64,000 bases of DNA from Pseudomonas viridiflava (GTDB lineage Bacteria > Pseudomonadota > Gammaproteobacteria > Pseudomonadales > Pseudomonadaceae), in the NCBI RefSeq assembly GCF_900590885.1, contig NZ_UUON01000001.1, positions 806,001 to 870,000 on the forward strand, read 5' to 3'. Under the pieces are notes generated by a model. That model saw only the letters and a list, made by a program, of their open reading frames with translations. It ran no database searches and was not told the origin of the DNA. The first letter of the stretch is position 1, and every line of letters starts with the position of its first letter. Shown one piece after another: positions 8,101 through 17,203 of the stretch. The position numbers and the translations under genes were made by a program.

Positions 8101-10769
8101 CCCAGGCGTTCGGCCTTGGGGCTGTCGAGCAGTTTCATCAGCGCGCCGGCCGGGTTTTTCAAGTCTTCCGGCGTGACTGAGCTACCGCTTAACAAGTAAC
8201 CCAGCACGCCCTTACCATCGTTGGGTAAAGGTAAGCCCGGGAGACCAGTAGTGTTGGAGGATAGAAAACGGGCGAGTTTGTTTTCATCAGAGGATGCCAT
8301 CGGTACCGGCCACGACAGCCCACCGCCTAGATTTCCCAAGGGCGGTGTGGAGCCCATGACGAAGAGGCGCTGTGCCAAGGAGGTCACTTCATCCAGCGTT
8401 TTAGGGACGTGAAAACCGCAATGGCTGATCAAGGTGGACAGGTCGGGGAAAACCACTTTACCGCCGGCCAGGGTGGAGTCTGGGTGTGCTGTCAGGTGCC
8501 GGTTTGCCAATTGCTCCGCGATTACAGGTTGTGCTGGCGCGCCTTGTTCCTTCACCGAAGTGGCGATCTCCTGAAGCTCTGCGGCCAGGTTACGCAGGTT
8601 CTCGCGATTGCCCTGCTGTTTACGCAGCACTGTGGCTGGCGTTTGTGTGAGGCTGAGGTTGCCGGGTAATAGCGCCAGCTTGTGTCGATCAAGCGCCTGC
8701 TCCGAACGTTGAGCGGCGGGGCGCAGGGTTTCATCTGGAGCAGCGGCATTCAAGTTATCGAGTGAGTGACCCGCTGGATTACTGGGGAATCCATAGAAAG
8801 CCCCCACCACCTCAAAGTCTACGAACACGGTGTTACGCAAGAGCGAAATATTCAACGTCTGGTTCGGGGTAGGTACGATGATCTTGGCGATTGCCAGAAT
8901 AGGCCCCGCAATCTCTGCCCAACCCGATGCATCGTTCAAGGTAAAAGTCTTTTTGACATCATTTATCGTTGTCGACATCACGCCCGTAGCGGGATCGATT
9001 CTTACCGAGTTGGTTATCCCCTGTTCACGCATCCACGCCTTGACCGTCGGCGTTTCAAGATGGGCACGGTAAACCTCTAACCACTTACCCAACTTCGACT
9101 GGCCCGGAATCCCGATACGGGCATTACCGCTGTTGCGAAAGTCCGGCAGATGGCGATTGTATTCGGCAACGAGCGCATCTTCGCCCGCTTGCGTAAAAGG
9201 CTGCGATGGGTTTAACGGTACAAAGGAAGGCACTATCGCGGCGACCATGTCCTGCACACTCTGGCGTTGTGTGGCCAGCGCGGCGTCACCGCGTACCGAA
9301 GGAGATCTGCCTGTATCCGTTTCTTCGAATCTTGGGAAACTACCGAAACGCTGCAGCGCCTCATAACCTGCAGTGTTATGTGCCACATTATAAAACTGCG
9401 CGATGGTCTCAACGGTGGCCGTTGCGCAGAATGCATCCGCGTATTGAACGCTGTTCGCTTGACCGCTGGTCAATACTTTAGCGGCAGCCATGGCCGGTGC
9501 AATTACCTCGGCCAATTCAGGGTCAGTAACGAGATTGAAAACACGACGCTCGCCATTGACGCTTGCCGAGACACTATGGGTGGTGGGGTCCAGCACCATA
9601 GTGTTCAGTTCAACGCGTTGGCGGCTGGCCCACTCCAGCAGTTTCGGGGTCTGCAACGCCCTCGCCAACTGGTGACGCCATTGTCCGAGCGTTGAGCCGC
9701 CAGGCACCTCAACGGACGCGCCGGGGACGTTTGTCGCTGCCTGCTCTATGTAGCGTTGCGCCAGTTGACGGTCGTTGCGTGCACGCTCACTTAGTGGGCT
9801 TTGTTGGTCCAAGGAATTGGCAAGCGCATTAAGGGTTTTGAGGCTTGTGGGCAGTTTAAAACCCAAGCCCCGTAGGACTGTCGCAAAGTTTTGAGTCTTT
9901 CCATCAGGCATTTGAGTTGGCTTGTACATAAAGCCTGCAATAGCGAGGTCGGGGCTGGGTAGGCCCGCACAGATCCCCGCGATTCGCCTGAGCATGCCAG
10001 CCACGTCAGCCACATATTCCGGGGCCGCCACCTGTTGCCGCACATTTGTTGCGGGGGGCGTCTCGATAGTGAGGGCACTGCCTTGTGCGGCCAGCGCAGC
10101 CTCGCCTCGTATTGCCGCAGATCTACCTGAGTCTGTCTCTGCGATTACCGGGAAACTTCCGGTACGCCATAGCGCCGCATAACCTTCGGTGCCATGTGCC
10201 ACATTATAAAACTGCGCAACGGTTTCAACGGTGGCCGTTCTGGAGAATGCATCCGAGTAGTGAACGTTCTCTAATTGGCCGCAGGTCAAAACCTTTGCGG
10301 CAGCCAGGATGGGTCTGAGCGCTTCGGCCACCTCAGGGTAATCAACGAGGCTGAAAGAGCTTCGCTTGCCATGGACCCTGGCCGAGAAGTTATCTGTGAA
10401 GGGGTAAATGACCATACTTCTCAGCTCTATGCCCTGGATGGCGGCCCACGCCTGGAATTTTTCAGACATCAGCGCTTTCGCCAACTGATGGCGCCAGTGG
10501 CCGAGGGTTGAGTCTGCCGGGACTTCCACCAGAGTACCGGCGATGTTCCGAGGGGCCTCCAACATATAACGTCTCGCCAGCAGGTCATCGCCATGGGCGC
10601 GCACGTTGGCCTTATCGTTTAACGGCGCCTGTATCGGGGCGGCAATTGAGAACCTGCCCTGGGGTATCGGGGTGGCAATTACGAACCTGCCCTGGGATGA
10701 CGAGAGGAGGGAATGATTAACGGTAGTCATCGAGATAATGCTCTGTAGGGGGATGTTTACGCCCCCCAA
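5157..10769 (-). CDS. Giant toxin/effector-like protein with YopT/C58-type C-terminal domain
   Basis: 1870 aa with no signal peptide. Three N-terminal repeat units of about 140-165 aa lie at 63-228, 335-500 and 532-670; the first two share TLGxWRHQLAxAL, AAAKVLTxGQ and ATVETxAQFYNVAH. Residues about 770-1110 align by eye with 115-470 of the 1444-aa protein at 17731. A hydrophobic, Gly/Ala-rich helical segment (about 1376-1490) could insert in membranes. The C-terminus carries GECAAL (C1693), TQDHG (H1780) and FFFDPN (D1800), the Cys-His-Asp order and spacing of YopT/AvrPphB C58 cysteine proteases and Mcf-like toxins. Activity and target are inferred. The start is TTG at 10769 with GGAG 5 nt upstream; the first ATG is at 10730 with no good site. 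The gene appears less GC-rich than its neighbours. Confidence 0.75.
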   Translation of the reverse strand: MGGVNIPLQSIISMTTVNHSLLSSSQGRFVIATPIPQGRFSIAAPIQAPLNDKANVRAHGDDLLARRYMLEAPRNIAGTLVEVPADSTLGHWRHQLAKALMSEKFQAWAAIQGIELRSMVIYPFTDNFSARVHGKRSSFSLVDYPEVAEALRPILAAAKVLTCGQLENVHYSDAFSRTATVETVAQFYNVAHGTEGYAALWRTGSFPVIAETDSGRSAAIRGEAALAAQGSALTIETPPATNVRQQVAAPEYVADVAGMLRRIAGICAGLPSPDLAIAGFMYKPTQMPDGKTQNFATVLRGLGFKLPTSLKTLNALANSLDQQSPLSERARNDRQLAQRYIEQAATNVPGASVEVPGGSTLGQWRHQLARALQTPKLLEWASRQRVELNTMVLDPTTHSVSASVNGERRVFNLVTDPELAEVIAPAMAAAKVLTSGQANSVQYADAFCATATVETIAQFYNVAHNTAGYEALQRFGSFPRFEETDTGRSPSVRGDAALATQRQSVQDMVAAIVPSFVPLNPSQPFTQAGEDALVAEYNRHLPDFRNSGNARIGIPGQSKLGKWLEVYRAHLETPTVKAWMREQGITNSVRIDPATGVMSTTINDVKKTFTLNDASGWAEIAGPILAIAKIIVPTPNQTLNISLLRNTVFVDFEVVGAFYGFPSNPAGHSLDNLNAAAPDETLRPAAQRSEQALDRHKLALLPGNLSLTQTPATVLRKQQGNRENLRNLAAELQEIATSVKEQGAPAQPVIAEQLANRHLTAHPDSTLAGGKVVFPDLSTLISHCGFHVPKTLDEVTSLAQRLFVMGSTPPLGNLGGGLSWPVPMASSDENKLARFLSSNTTGLPGLPLPNDGKGVLGYLLSGSSVTPEDLKNPAGALMKLLDSPKAERLGLALQTHLDGFSTDTSVYDYILSAIHLGLDPNKLEQPTSNKIAGFDMAQQQYWGKPPSVVLADLKQHLIDTNKTDATAAPLAAHIVLASTAPQFLIKDIPANVTIGSSAWALLAIAAAKIEAQTPGRVQNMTYAAVLAAADSINTDNYATQAAKYEALKDWGVINGVLPRSSDNPSRSQMEKVREAFNSQLTSIKNASLSMQTLIPTRKEAALETLKEQFPTVDPTVFEAKVLMQRRVAGGRTYPAELVKRSMLDIVMEGEKLDDSHTWVSTIGSVPIQKFNTYAHSSNIGDAGKLFKQRFKAAIKTQAEGHRDTVKYLISNLPVADRKNFEFGKTEFFHTNDYQIGLDLTSPLALKKRGHTMMVKTTLNNEVNIYEINTHTGVIEKRNDLKRKLTAPYTPEHLQERKANIVSRTALFDPDNGMRASDSAEKPITTETPNNYGSSRTDYVAEVFVKSLGLNNEDLLTQAKGVTSFDNGRVLGTALDEFCLNLIPFRSAVVNFINGNVVDGLQDVVLDIFGLCTFGAGKVAQAAKTGSKVLSSLSKTAKVVKYSKFIGAALIDAVNPLGGVGDLLVGGARLVGKGVALSTKLFNNLRGASGSYDLLKAVSKINGVAATGSFKVADKTVEGGAVLHKGKWYSLDPTTQRPYGCALKDFQPTTIAGNGEINSNLINWLSAVVAPNPKTPDLPAVFRRTLDNAKLNHAVDFNRGYSTTGKAATEGLEKIPGYYPSMKVTDLKELAVHADRNAEEIGRLTKLIENRQASKSLEDAGIFNQEVVAAGGKSTGMPQNLYLAQADIASKGECAALVDTMALAIQHGAKDVLIANFFKAASSNSTPASIAWRKQLNEIHQTLRVDFHGSEAVTQVPYTEIIKRLGEAQKPTMIKISTQDHGLLGGMTIDDNFNKEWFFFDPNFGIATFPNQAAMERGLESTLNSGRAASTLKPISLEKGVPEFHISTFNDGDFLMSVPYNNPFALFNQPL

Positions 10770-11006
10770 TAACGCTCCGTGTGAGTTCGAGGGCTCCCCC
10801 TGTGTGATGAAAACCGCGGTAAGGATTCCCAGGGCCGCCGACGATAAGAATTACTAGGTATTGCGAAAGTACGCTGATGAATCTTGTGCAAAGCCAGCAA
10901 GAGATTTGCGTGTACTACGTAGGCATTTGCGCCAAATCAACGCAGAAACATAGCCCTGGCCCCTCAAGTTCGGGCAAACTCTGCGTTTTTCCCACTTGGA
11001 CAAGGC

Positions 11007-14000
11007 ATGCCCATGACTCCCGCGTCGACAGTCGATGAAAAGAGCTTCCGTACACTGCTCGGCCGCAATGTGGCGTTGCCCCTGGGTGTGGGCGTGCTCA
11101 GCGCGGTGTTTTTCGTCTGCCTGATCACTTATCTGCTGTCGGTGATCCAGTGGGTGGAACACACCGACCGGGTTATCAATAACCTCAACGAGTCGTCCAA
11201 GTTGACGGTGGACCTGGAAACCGGCCTGCGCGGCTTCCTGATCACTGGCGACGAGCATTTCCTGGACCCGTACGAAGTGGCCAAGCCGCGGATCATTGGC
11301 GACTTGCGCAACCTGCAGGAATTGGTCGCTGACAACCCGCAGCAAGTGGACCGCCTCAAACGCCTGGAGGCGATGCAGAACGAGTGGAACAAGTATGCCC
11401 AGTCGATGATCGACCTGCAGCGTCAGAGCGGCGATTATCGCGGCGCGGTAAAGGCCGGTCGAGGCAAGGGCCTCACCGACTCGATTCGCCAGGAATATGC
11501 CGATGCGGTAGCGATGGAGCAGTCTTTTCGTATTGCACGTAATCAGGATGTCACCAAGACCACGGTGATCAGTGTCACTTTGTACCTGGTCTTCGTGCTC
11601 GGCCTGAGTGGCTTTTTGGCCTATATCGGCAGAAAGAATTTACTTGCTCTATCAGAAAGTTACAGCGCAAACCTCGCGTCACAACAGAAGATTGCGCGGC
11701 GCCTGGAACAGCAGGCTTGGCTGCGCAACGGCCAGACCGAACTGGCCGAACAGGTGCTGGGCCAACTGACCCTGAACATGTTGGGGCGCAATATCCTGCA
11801 GTTCTTTGCCCAATACATGGGCTCGGCGGTCGCGGCGGTGTATGTGCGCGAAGAACACGGCGGCCTCAAGCGCGTGGCCACTTATGGCTTTTCCCGCGAG
11901 CAGGAACAGCTTGAGCAGGCGATCTACAACGACGAAGGCATCGTCGGCCAGGCCGCGCAGCTCAATCGCCTGATTCGGCTGGACGACGTGCCGGTGGATT
12001 ATTTCAAGGTCAGCTCCGGCCTGGGTGAGGGCAATACCCGCAGTGTGCTGGTGGTGCCGACCAGTGATGACGACCGCGTCAACGGCGTGATCGAACTGGG
12101 CTTCCTGCGCCCGCTGGATGATCGCGATGTAGAGCTGCTGGAACTGATTGCCGGCAATATCGGCACCTCCATCGAAGCCGCGCGTTATCGCCAGCGCTTG
12201 CAGGAAGTGCTCGCCGAGACCCAGCAGCTCAACGAAGAGCTGCAAGTGCAACAGGAAGAACTCAAGACCGCTAACGAAGAGCTGGAAGAGCAGTCGCGCA
12301 TCCTCAAGGAGTCCCAGGCCCACCTGGAAACCCAGCAAGCTGAGCTTGAGCAGACTAACGAGCAGCTGGCCGAACAGACCCAGACCCTCGCCGACCAGCG
12401 CGACGCCATGGACCGCAAGAACGTCGAGTTGAACCAGGCTCAGGTGGAGCTGGAAGACCGCGCCGAAGAGTTGCAGCGCTCCAGCAAGTACAAATCCGAA
12501 TTCCTCGCCAACATGTCCCACGAACTGCGCACGCCGCTGAACAGCTCGTTGATCCTGGCCAAGTTGCTGGCGGAAAACCCGCAGGACAACCTCAGCGCTG
12601 AACAGGTCAAGTTTGCCGAGTCGATCTATTCGGCAGGCAATGACCTGCTCAACCTGATCAATGACATCCTGGATATTTCCAAGGTCGAAGCCGGCAAGCT
12701 TGAAGTGCGCCCGGAAAACTCCAGCGTGGCGCGCCTGGTCGATGGCCTGCGCGGCATGTTCGAACCGCTGGCCGCCGACCGCAAGCTGGGCTTCCAGGTA
12801 CAAGTGCAGGCGGATGCGCCGGCGATGCTGTTTACCGACCGCCAGCGCCTGGAGCAGATCCTCAAGAACCTGCTGTCCAACGCGGTCAAGTTCACCGAGC
12901 AGGGCGACGTGAGCCTGTCGGTATCCCGCGCGCCGGGCGAGGGCATTGCCTTTACCGTGCGTGACTCGGGCATCGGGATTGCCCCGGATCAGCAGGAGAG
13001 CATCTTCGAAGCCTTCCGCCAGGCCGACGGCACCACCAACCGCCGCTATGGCGGCACGGGCCTCGGCCTGTCGATCTCCCGCGACCTGGCCACCTTGCTC
13101 GGCGGCTATATCAGCGTGACCAGCGAGCCGGGCAAGGGCAGCACCTTCACCCTGGTGTTGCCGGAGCAGTACGTAGAACGCGCGGAAGACGCGCCGGCCA
13201 TCGAGCAACCGCGCCAGGTGGTGACGGCCCCGGCACCCAAGCCCATCGCGATTTCGCCGCTGCCGGTGGCCGATGCCGAACGGATCCCGCGTTTCGCCGA
13301 CGACCGCGACAAAGCCCCGTTCACCACACGCTGCATCCTGGTGGTGGAAGACGAGCCGAACTTCGCGCGTATCCTCTTCGACCTCGCTCATGAGCTGGGC
13401 TACCACTGCCTGGTGGCCCATGGCGCGGACGAGGGCTACAGCCTCGCCAAGGAATACATCCCCGATGCGATCCTGCTGGACATGCGCCTGCCCGACCATT
13501 CCGGGCTGACCGTGCTGCAGCGCCTCAAGGAACACGCCAACACCCGCCATATCCCGGTGCATGTGATTTCCGTGGAAGACCGCGTCGAAGCCGCCATGCA
13601 CATGGGCGCCGTCGGTTACGCGGTGAAGCCCACCACCCGTGAAGAGCTCAAGGACGTGTTCGCGCGCCTGGAAGCCAAGCTGACCCAGAAGGTCAAGCGT
13701 GTGCTGCTGGTGGAAGACGACGACCTGCAACGCGACAGCATTGCCCGCCTGATCGGCGACGATGACATCGAGATCACCGACGTCGGCTTCGCCCAGGCGG
13801 CCCTGGACCTACTGCGCACCAACGTCTACGACTGCATGATCATCGACCTCAAGCTGCCGGACATGCTCGGCAACGAGCTGCTCAAGCGCATGGCCACCGA
13901 GGACATCTGTTCGTTCCCGCCGGTGATCGTCTACACCGGGCGCAACCTGACCCGCGATGAAGAAGCCGAGCTGCGCAAATACTCGCGCTCGATCATCATC

Positions 14001-14510
14001 AAGGGCGCGCGCTCGCCGGAGCGCTTGCTGGACGAAGTGACACTCTTTCTGCACAAAGTCGAATCGCAGTTGTCCCATGACCGCCAGAAGATGCTCAAGA
14101 CCGCCCGCAGCCGCGACAAGGTTTTCGAGGGGCGCAAGATCTTGCTGGTGGACGACGATGTGCGCAACATCTTCGCCCTGACCAGTGCCCTTGAGCACAA
14201 AGGCGCCGTGGTGGTGATCGGGCGTAACGGCCGTGAAGCCATCGACAAACTCAATGAAGTCGACGATATCGATCTGGTGCTGATGGACGTGATGATGCCG
14301 GAGATGGATGGTTACGAGGCGACCGCGCTGATCCGCCAGGACCCGCGCTGGAAGAAGCTGCCGATCATCGCAGTGACGGCCAAGGCCATGAAGGACGATC
14401 AGGAGCGCTGCCTCGCGGCGGGCTCCAACGATTACCTGGCCAAGCCGATTGACCTGGACCGCCTGTTCTCGCTGATTCGCGTTTGGCTACCGAAGATGGA
14501 ACGTATTTAA
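11007..14510 (+). CDS. Hybrid sensor histidine kinase with three receivers
   Basis: 1167 aa. The order is: TM1 (about 24-46), CHASE3-like periplasmic helices (about 47-183, with SSKLTVDLETGLRGFLITGD), TM2 (about 185-206), GAF (about 250-390), a long coiled coil (about 395-490), HisKA with H505 (MSHELRTPLN), HATPase_c, and receivers at about 775-890 (D near 825), 898-1010 and 1043-1160 (D near 1093, MDVMMPEMDG). This is the large CHASE3-GAF kinase typical of Pseudomonas. It is the first gene of a tight operon with CheR, CheB and another kinase: its TAA abuts the CheR GTG. The trigger is unknown; CHASE3 suggests an extracytoplasmic signal. AAGG lies just upstream of the ATG. Confidence 0.9.
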   Translation: MPMTPASTVDEKSFRTLLGRNVALPLGVGVLSAVFFVCLITYLLSVIQWVEHTDRVINNLNESSKLTVDLETGLRGFLITGDEHFLDPYEVAKPRIIGDLRNLQELVADNPQQVDRLKRLEAMQNEWNKYAQSMIDLQRQSGDYRGAVKAGRGKGLTDSIRQEYADAVAMEQSFRIARNQDVTKTTVISVTLYLVFVLGLSGFLAYIGRKNLLALSESYSANLASQQKIARRLEQQAWLRNGQTELAEQVLGQLTLNMLGRNILQFFAQYMGSAVAAVYVREEHGGLKRVATYGFSREQEQLEQAIYNDEGIVGQAAQLNRLIRLDDVPVDYFKVSSGLGEGNTRSVLVVPTSDDDRVNGVIELGFLRPLDDRDVELLELIAGNIGTSIEAARYRQRLQEVLAETQQLNEELQVQQEELKTANEELEEQSRILKESQAHLETQQAELEQTNEQLAEQTQTLADQRDAMDRKNVELNQAQVELEDRAEELQRSSKYKSEFLANMSHELRTPLNSSLILAKLLAENPQDNLSAEQVKFAESIYSAGNDLLNLINDILDISKVEAGKLEVRPENSSVARLVDGLRGMFEPLAADRKLGFQVQVQADAPAMLFTDRQRLEQILKNLLSNAVKFTEQGDVSLSVSRAPGEGIAFTVRDSGIGIAPDQQESIFEAFRQADGTTNRRYGGTGLGLSISRDLATLLGGYISVTSEPGKGSTFTLVLPEQYVERAEDAPAIEQPRQVVTAPAPKPIAISPLPVADAERIPRFADDRDKAPFTTRCILVVEDEPNFARILFDLAHELGYHCLVAHGADEGYSLAKEYIPDAILLDMRLPDHSGLTVLQRLKEHANTRHIPVHVISVEDRVEAAMHMGAVGYAVKPTTREELKDVFARLEAKLTQKVKRVLLVEDDDLQRDSIARLIGDDDIEITDVGFAQAALDLLRTNVYDCMIIDLKLPDMLGNELLKRMATEDICSFPPVIVYTGRNLTRDEEAELRKYSRSIIIKGARSPERLLDEVTLFLHKVESQLSHDRQKMLKTARSRDKVFEGRKILLVDDDVRNIFALTSALEHKGAVVVIGRNGREAIDKLNEVDDIDLVLMDVMMPEMDGYEATALIRQDPRWKKLPIIAVTAKAMKDDQERCLAAGSNDYLAKPIDLDRLFSLIRVWLPKMERI

Positions 14511-15341
14511 GTGGAGCAACGTTTTTTGGACAAAAGCAGCGACATTGAGCTGCGCCTGCTGATTGAGGCGATCTACCTCAAGTACAGCTATGACTTTCGT
14601 GATTACTCCGGCGCTTCGGTCAAGCGCCGCGTGGCCCATGCGTTGCGCCAGTTTGACTGCGCGACCATTTCGGCGCTGCAGGAGCGGGTGCTGCATGACC
14701 CGGCGGCGTTCATGCAATTACTGCAATTCCTGACGATTCCGGTGAGCGAGATGTTTCGCGACCCGTCGCACTTCCTCGCGATCCGCCAGGAAGTGGTGCC
14801 GCTGCTCAAGACCTACCCGTCGATCAAGATCTGGATCGCCGGGTGCAGCACGGGGGAGGAGGTCTACTCCATGGCCATCCTGCTGCGTGAAGAAGGGCTG
14901 CTGGAGCGCACGATCATCTACGCCACGGACATCAACCCGGCGTCGCTGGACAAAGCCAAACAGGGTATCTTCTCCCTGGAGAATGTAAGGGCTTACACTG
15001 CGAACTATCAGCAGGCCGGTGGGCAGCGTTCATTTGCCGACTACTACACAGCGGCTTACGATTACGCGATTTTCGATAAGACGCTGCGCGAGAATGTCAC
15101 GTTCGCCGATCACAGCCTGGCGACCGATAGTGTATTCTCAGAAACTCAATTAATTTCGTGCCGTAACGTACTGATTTACTTCAACAAAAAGTTGCAGGAT
15201 CGCGCCTTTGGGTTGTTCCACGAGTCGCTGTGTCATCGCGGCTTCCTGGTGCTGGGCAGCAAGGAAACCCTGGATTTTTCCGGCTACGCCACCCAATTCG
15301 AACCCTTGGTCAAACAGGAACGGATCTACCGCAAATCATGA
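14511..15341 (+). CDS. Stand-alone CheR-type protein-glutamate methyltransferase
   Basis: 276 aa with the CheR layout: an all-helical N-terminal part (about 1-80, RDYSGASVKRRVAHALRQF) and a SAM-dependent methyltransferase domain. Visible motifs are the SAM loop IWIAGCSTGEEVYSM, YATDINPASLDKA and SCRNVLIYF. It lacks the TPR or PAS extensions found in some CheRs. The start is GTG directly after the kinase stop, with GGA upstream. Known CheRs methylate glutamates of chemoreceptors; no receptor gene lies in this operon. The target may be an MCP elsewhere or the CHASE3/coiled-coil region of the kinase, which is speculative. Confidence 0.9.
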   Translation: MEQRFLDKSSDIELRLLIEAIYLKYSYDFRDYSGASVKRRVAHALRQFDCATISALQERVLHDPAAFMQLLQFLTIPVSEMFRDPSHFLAIRQEVVPLLKTYPSIKIWIAGCSTGEEVYSMAILLREEGLLERTIIYATDINPASLDKAKQGIFSLENVRAYTANYQQAGGQRSFADYYTAAYDYAIFDKTLRENVTFADHSLATDSVFSETQLISCRNVLIYFNKKLQDRAFGLFHESLCHRGFLVLGSKETLDFSGYATQFEPLVKQERIYRKS

Positions 15342-15937
15342 ACGACGCTCACGCCAGCCCGATTCGCGGGATCGAAGCCATCGTCGTCGGCGCGTCTGCC
15401 GGCGGCGTGGAGGCGTTGCTGAGTATTTTCGGCGCGCTGCCCGCAGGCTTCGGGCTGCCGATCATTGCCGTGCTGCACCTGCCGGACGAGCGCCGCAGCC
15501 AGCTGGCGGAAGTGTTCGCGCGGCGTCTGCGCATTCCGGTGCGTGAAGCGCGCGACAAGGAAGTGATCGAGGCGGGCACGCTGTATTTCGCCGGCCCCGG
15601 TTATCACCTGTCGGTGGAGCACGACCGCAGCTTGTCCCTGAGCCAGGAAGACCGCGTGCATCACTCGCGCCCGGCCATCGATTTCCTGTTTGCCTCCGCC
15701 GCCGATGCCTATGGCAAGGGCCTGCTCGCGATTCTGCTGACCGGTGCCAACCACGACGGCGCGCGCGGGCTGGCCCACGTCAAGCAGTCGGGCGGCACCA
15801 CGGTCGTGCAAGACCCCGTCGAAGCACGCATTGCCGTGATGCCACGGGCGGCGCTGGCCTTGCACACCCCTGACCATATTCTCACGCTGAGCCAAATTGG
15901 CTCGTTACTGGCTTTGCTGGAATCTTCCCCATGTTAA
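15338..15937 (+). CDS. CheB-type methylesterase without a receiver domain
   Basis: 199 aa that contain only the CheB catalytic domain: S20 (VGASAGG), H47 (LHLPDE) and D140 (LTGANHDGA) form the expected triad. The usual N-terminal receiver is missing, so phosphorylation control must come from another protein or be absent. Its ATG overlaps the cheR stop (ATGA), and its end overlaps the next kinase start by 7 bp, so CheR, CheB and the receiver-kinase are translationally coupled. Known CheB enzymes demethylate or deamidate chemoreceptor glutamates; the partner here is unknown. Confidence 0.9.
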   Translation: MNDAHASPIRGIEAIVVGASAGGVEALLSIFGALPAGFGLPIIAVLHLPDERRSQLAEVFARRLRIPVREARDKEVIEAGTLYFAGPGYHLSVEHDRSLSLSQEDRVHHSRPAIDFLFASAADAYGKGLLAILLTGANHDGARGLAHVKQSGGTTVVQDPVEARIAVMPRAALALHTPDHILTLSQIGSLLALLESSPC

Positions 15938-17124
15938 GTACTGTCCAGGCCAAACTGCTGATCGTCGATGATCTGCCGGAAAACCTGCTGGCCCTCGAAG
16001 CGCTGATCAAGCGCGAGGACCGCCAGGTGTTCAAGGCATTGAGCGCCGACGAGGCGTTGTCCCTGTTGCTGGAACATGAATTCGCCATGGCCATTCTCGA
16101 CGTGCAGATGCCCGGCATGAATGGTTTTGAGCTGGCCGAGCTGATGCGCGGCACCGAAAAGACCAAGAACATCCCGATCGTGTTCGTCAGTGCCGCCGGC
16201 CGTGAACTCAACTACGCGTTCAAGGGCTATGAAAGCGGCGCCGTGGACTTCCTGCACAAGCCGCTGGATATCCACGCGGTCAAGAGCAAGGTCAATGTGT
16301 TCGTCGACCTGTACCGCCAGAGCAAGGCCATGAAGCAGCAGGTCGAAGCCCTGGAACGCAGCCGCCGCGAGCAGGAGCTGTTGCTCACGCGTCTGCAGGC
16401 CACCCAGGCCGAGCTGGAGCAGGCGGTGCGCATGCGTGATGACTTTATGTCGATCGTCGCCCATGAAGTGCGCACGCCGCTCAATGGTCTGATCCTGGAA
16501 ACCCAGCTGCGCAAGATGCACCTGGCCCGCGATAACGCCGCCGCGTTTACCCTGGACAAGATGCACGCCATGGTCGACCGCGATGAACGCCAGATCCAGA
16601 GCCTGATCCGCCTGATCGAAGACATGCTGGATGTGTCGCGCATCCGCACCGGCAAGCTGTCGATTCGCCCCGGGCGTTTCGACCTGGCGCAACTGGTCAG
16701 CAACCTGGTGGACAACTTCGCGCCGCAAGTGGCGGCTGCCGATTCGTCCATGCAACTGGTTGCCGAAGGCCCCGTGGAGGGTAACTGGGATGAGTTCCGC
16801 ATTGAGCAGGTGGTGACCAACCTGTTGACCAACGCCTTGCGCTACGGCGCCAAAAGCCCGGTGAATGTGCGGGTGTACAGCGAGCACGGCGAGGCCCGCG
16901 TGGAAGTACGCGACCACGGCATCGGGATCAGTGAAGAGAACCAGAAGCGTATTTTCCAGCAGTTCGAGCGTGTATCCGCCAGCCAGGTAGCGGCCGGGTT
17001 GGGCCTTGGGCTGTTTATTTCAGAGCAGATCGTTGCGGCCCATGGCGGCACCATCGAGGTCGAGAGCCAGATAGGTGAGGGCGCCCTGTTCCGGGTGTGC
17101 CTGCCCCTTGAATCGGCGGCATGA
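15931..17124 (+). CDS. Receiver-histidine kinase (REC-HisKA-HATPase)
   Basis: 397 aa, soluble. The N-terminal receiver (about 8-125) has D57 (AILDVQMPGMNG) and K110 (LHKPLD). A coiled coil follows (about 127-168), then HisKA with H178 (VAHEVRTPLNG) and HATPase_c with RDHGIGISEENQ and GLGLGLFISEQIV. With the receiver in front, it can accept phosphate from the upstream triple-receiver kinase or from its own autokinase; the direction of flow is inferred. Its start overlaps the end of cheB by 7 bp, so it belongs to the same operon. Confidence 0.9.
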   Translation: MLSTVQAKLLIVDDLPENLLALEALIKREDRQVFKALSADEALSLLLEHEFAMAILDVQMPGMNGFELAELMRGTEKTKNIPIVFVSAAGRELNYAFKGYESGAVDFLHKPLDIHAVKSKVNVFVDLYRQSKAMKQQVEALERSRREQELLLTRLQATQAELEQAVRMRDDFMSIVAHEVRTPLNGLILETQLRKMHLARDNAAAFTLDKMHAMVDRDERQIQSLIRLIEDMLDVSRIRTGKLSIRPGRFDLAQLVSNLVDNFAPQVAAADSSMQLVAEGPVEGNWDEFRIEQVVTNLLTNALRYGAKSPVNVRVYSEHGEARVEVRDHGIGISEENQKRIFQQFERVSASQVAAGLGLGLFISEQIVAAHGGTIEVESQIGEGALFRVCLPLESAA

Positions 17125-17203
17125 AATCAATCGTCACCTCGACGCAACCTTCTACGTGACCCCATGGTCGTAATTGCAGCAATTGACCGGACAAAGGCTT
17201 CCC

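Noticed and set aside
11679..13730. 683-codon open frame on the minus strand
   Set aside because: It is antisense to the hybrid kinase, with biased composition and no recognisable motif.
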